A stretch of 64,000 nt of DNA from assembly GCA_003864495.1 (NCBI GenBank), contig ML133503.1:1550001-1614000 (forward strand). Direction: 5' to 3'. Under the pieces are notes generated by a model. It ran no database searches. It was given only the letters and a program-made list of their open reading frames with translations, and was not told where the DNA came from. Shown here piece by piece: positions 62,775-64,000 of this stretch; position 1 is the first letter of the stretch; every line of letters starts with the position of its first letter. A program made the position numbers and the translations under genes. The stretch comes from Nemopilema nomurai (taxonomy: Eukaryota; Cnidaria; Scyphozoa; Rhizostomeae; Rhizostomatidae).

Positions 62775-64000
62775 TTGAGGTATAAAACATCCCTGATTTA
62801 GGGATTTATCCACCCAACGAAAACCTCGTATCTTAAAATCTCCAGTGCCAATAGGAGGCCAGACATTCCCAAGTTTGTTCATTTAACAGCATTTGCCAAT
62901 GAGACACCGAAACAATCTTTCACTCAGTTACTCAATTGCGGTTCGTATGAACTGAAACAATCAACACAGAAGAAGAAAATGTTGTGCATCCCACTGCAGT
63001 TAACCATGACGAAGCGGCGATACAAGTAACGCATCCTCCTTGGGTAAGTTGCAACGGCCTAAGATTTTTTTTCGAAAAACCTTTTTAAGGATATGAATTC
63101 TCCACTTGTATTTTTATATTTTTGGTGGAATTGTTTTAAGGTCCTTTTCTAGTGGTTATCCTGTAATTTTTTCTAAATCACCTTGAAAGCAATATCGTAT
63201 GCGATAGCAGTAAAATTTTGACTAAAAACGTCATCCTATAGCTCTTGTGCGATTTTTCCAGGAAGATGTTATTAGAAACTACATTATACGTGAAAACTGC
63301 AAGCTTTCCATCCAAGTACGCTAAAGTGTCAGTTTCCAGCAGCAATACCCTGAACACGAATGTACTGATTCCAGAGGTGAGAAAGAATTTCGTTGTCCAA
63401 CGCAAATTTGGTATTTTTTGCACTAGTGATGGTTTAAACAAAATGGTCTCCATTAACAATTTGAATTGCAGTACATTTTTTATTCCAATAAGCTGCCTCT
63501 AAGATGCTTTGATAAATAACAAATAGAAATAAGCCAATTGTTTACCCTTTCAGTGTTACACATAGCTGGAAATTCTAGTACCTAAATTGGGCAAATAATG
63601 GTCACTCACCCTGACACAGCATTGAATAAATATTTCCATCTATTTGTTTATTTTTAGCTCATTGCTTATTGCATTCACAAACAAGACAAAATCAGATGAT
63701 TTCAGAAGTCGGATGTTTACAGGAAAACTTGAAAGAATCTTGTTTTGATTAGAAGTTGAGATTATGATGGATGCTCTCATTTCCTCTTTTTTACAAATAA
63801 TAATGAGGAAGCTATAACTCTTTTTCATTAAAAACTTAATGACTCTATCAATTTAATAATTAAAACTAATATATGAACACAAATATGTAATATACATCAA
63901 TAAATTTATGATTATAATACCATACAATTTGTTGTTGATGATTATCAGCTATCAAAACGATCCTACTAAAGGGTTTGCTTTCTGTTTCCTTATTCTGCCA
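62775..64000 (-). repeat. Right arm of the long inverted repeat (continues past the window)
   Basis: Reverse complement of 39768-40992 with only scattered differences (for example GTATTCCTGCTGG against GTATTGCTGCTGG). Its inner boundary is at about 62775, right after TTGAGGTATAAAACATCCC begins. The arm is still matching at the last base, so the real repeat is longer. It carries the CCCTGATTTAGGG end motif and the single diverged 167-bp unit (about 63495-63600). Confidence 0.95.

Overview
The window looks like metazoan nuclear DNA: AT-rich, with genes split into many short exons by GT-AG introns, long intergenic spaces and several families of mobile DNA. The gene content suggests an invertebrate, most likely a cnidarian (anthozoan). 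The clues are secreted proteins that combine a WSC-like Cys-rich module with thrombospondin type-1 repeats (TSRs), and a type II membrane protein with collagen, Ig and ILEI domains. The organism call is inference, about 0.7.

Layout. 0-2 kb (minus) and 10.6-13.9 kb (plus): two divergent paralogous genes, each with a WSC-like module followed by TSRs. The left one runs off the window edge and the right one ends in three Cys-Cys repeats. The 8.7 kb between them holds a TA-flanked MITE, a decayed LINE reverse-transcriptase fragment, a small foldback and a tRNA-like SINE candidate. 16.5-23.2 kb (minus): a complete 13-exon casein kinase 2 alpha gene with a degenerate duplicate of its catalytic-loop exon and four minisatellites in or beside it. 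24.8-29.5 kb (minus): ARL2BP. 31.0-34.0 kb (minus): a 529-residue membrane protein with collagen, two Ig domains and an ILEI domain.

34-42 kb is a repeat district. It holds another MITE copy, ten direct copies of a 167-bp unit, four copies of the same unit in reverse orientation, one arm of a long inverted repeat and a hAT transposase remnant. A MAM-domain fragment lies at 42.7 kb. 44.1-50.3 kb (minus): a 13-exon M17 aminopeptidase (NPEPL1). 50.3-58 kb is gene-poor, with a microsatellite, a SINE candidate and a hAT-like non-autonomous element. 58-60.3 kb: an intronless serpin (minus) and an intronless SAC3D1-like gene (plus) share a 122-bp divergent promoter. 61.4-62.6 kb (minus): a three-exon, 61-residue STMP1-like mitochondrial micropeptide gene. 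62.8-64.0 kb: the second arm of the long inverted repeat, running past the window end.

The housekeeping genes (CSNK2A, ARL2BP, NPEPL1, SAC3D1, STMP1) do not form one pathway. The most interesting material is the two TSR paralogues with opposite O-fucosylation potential, the collagen/Ig/ILEI receptor-like protein, the duplicated CK2 alpha exon and the oppositely oriented satellite arrays tied to the long inverted repeat. Exon joins were worked out by hand from splice sites, reading phase and family similarity. Coding totals are in frame for every complete gene.
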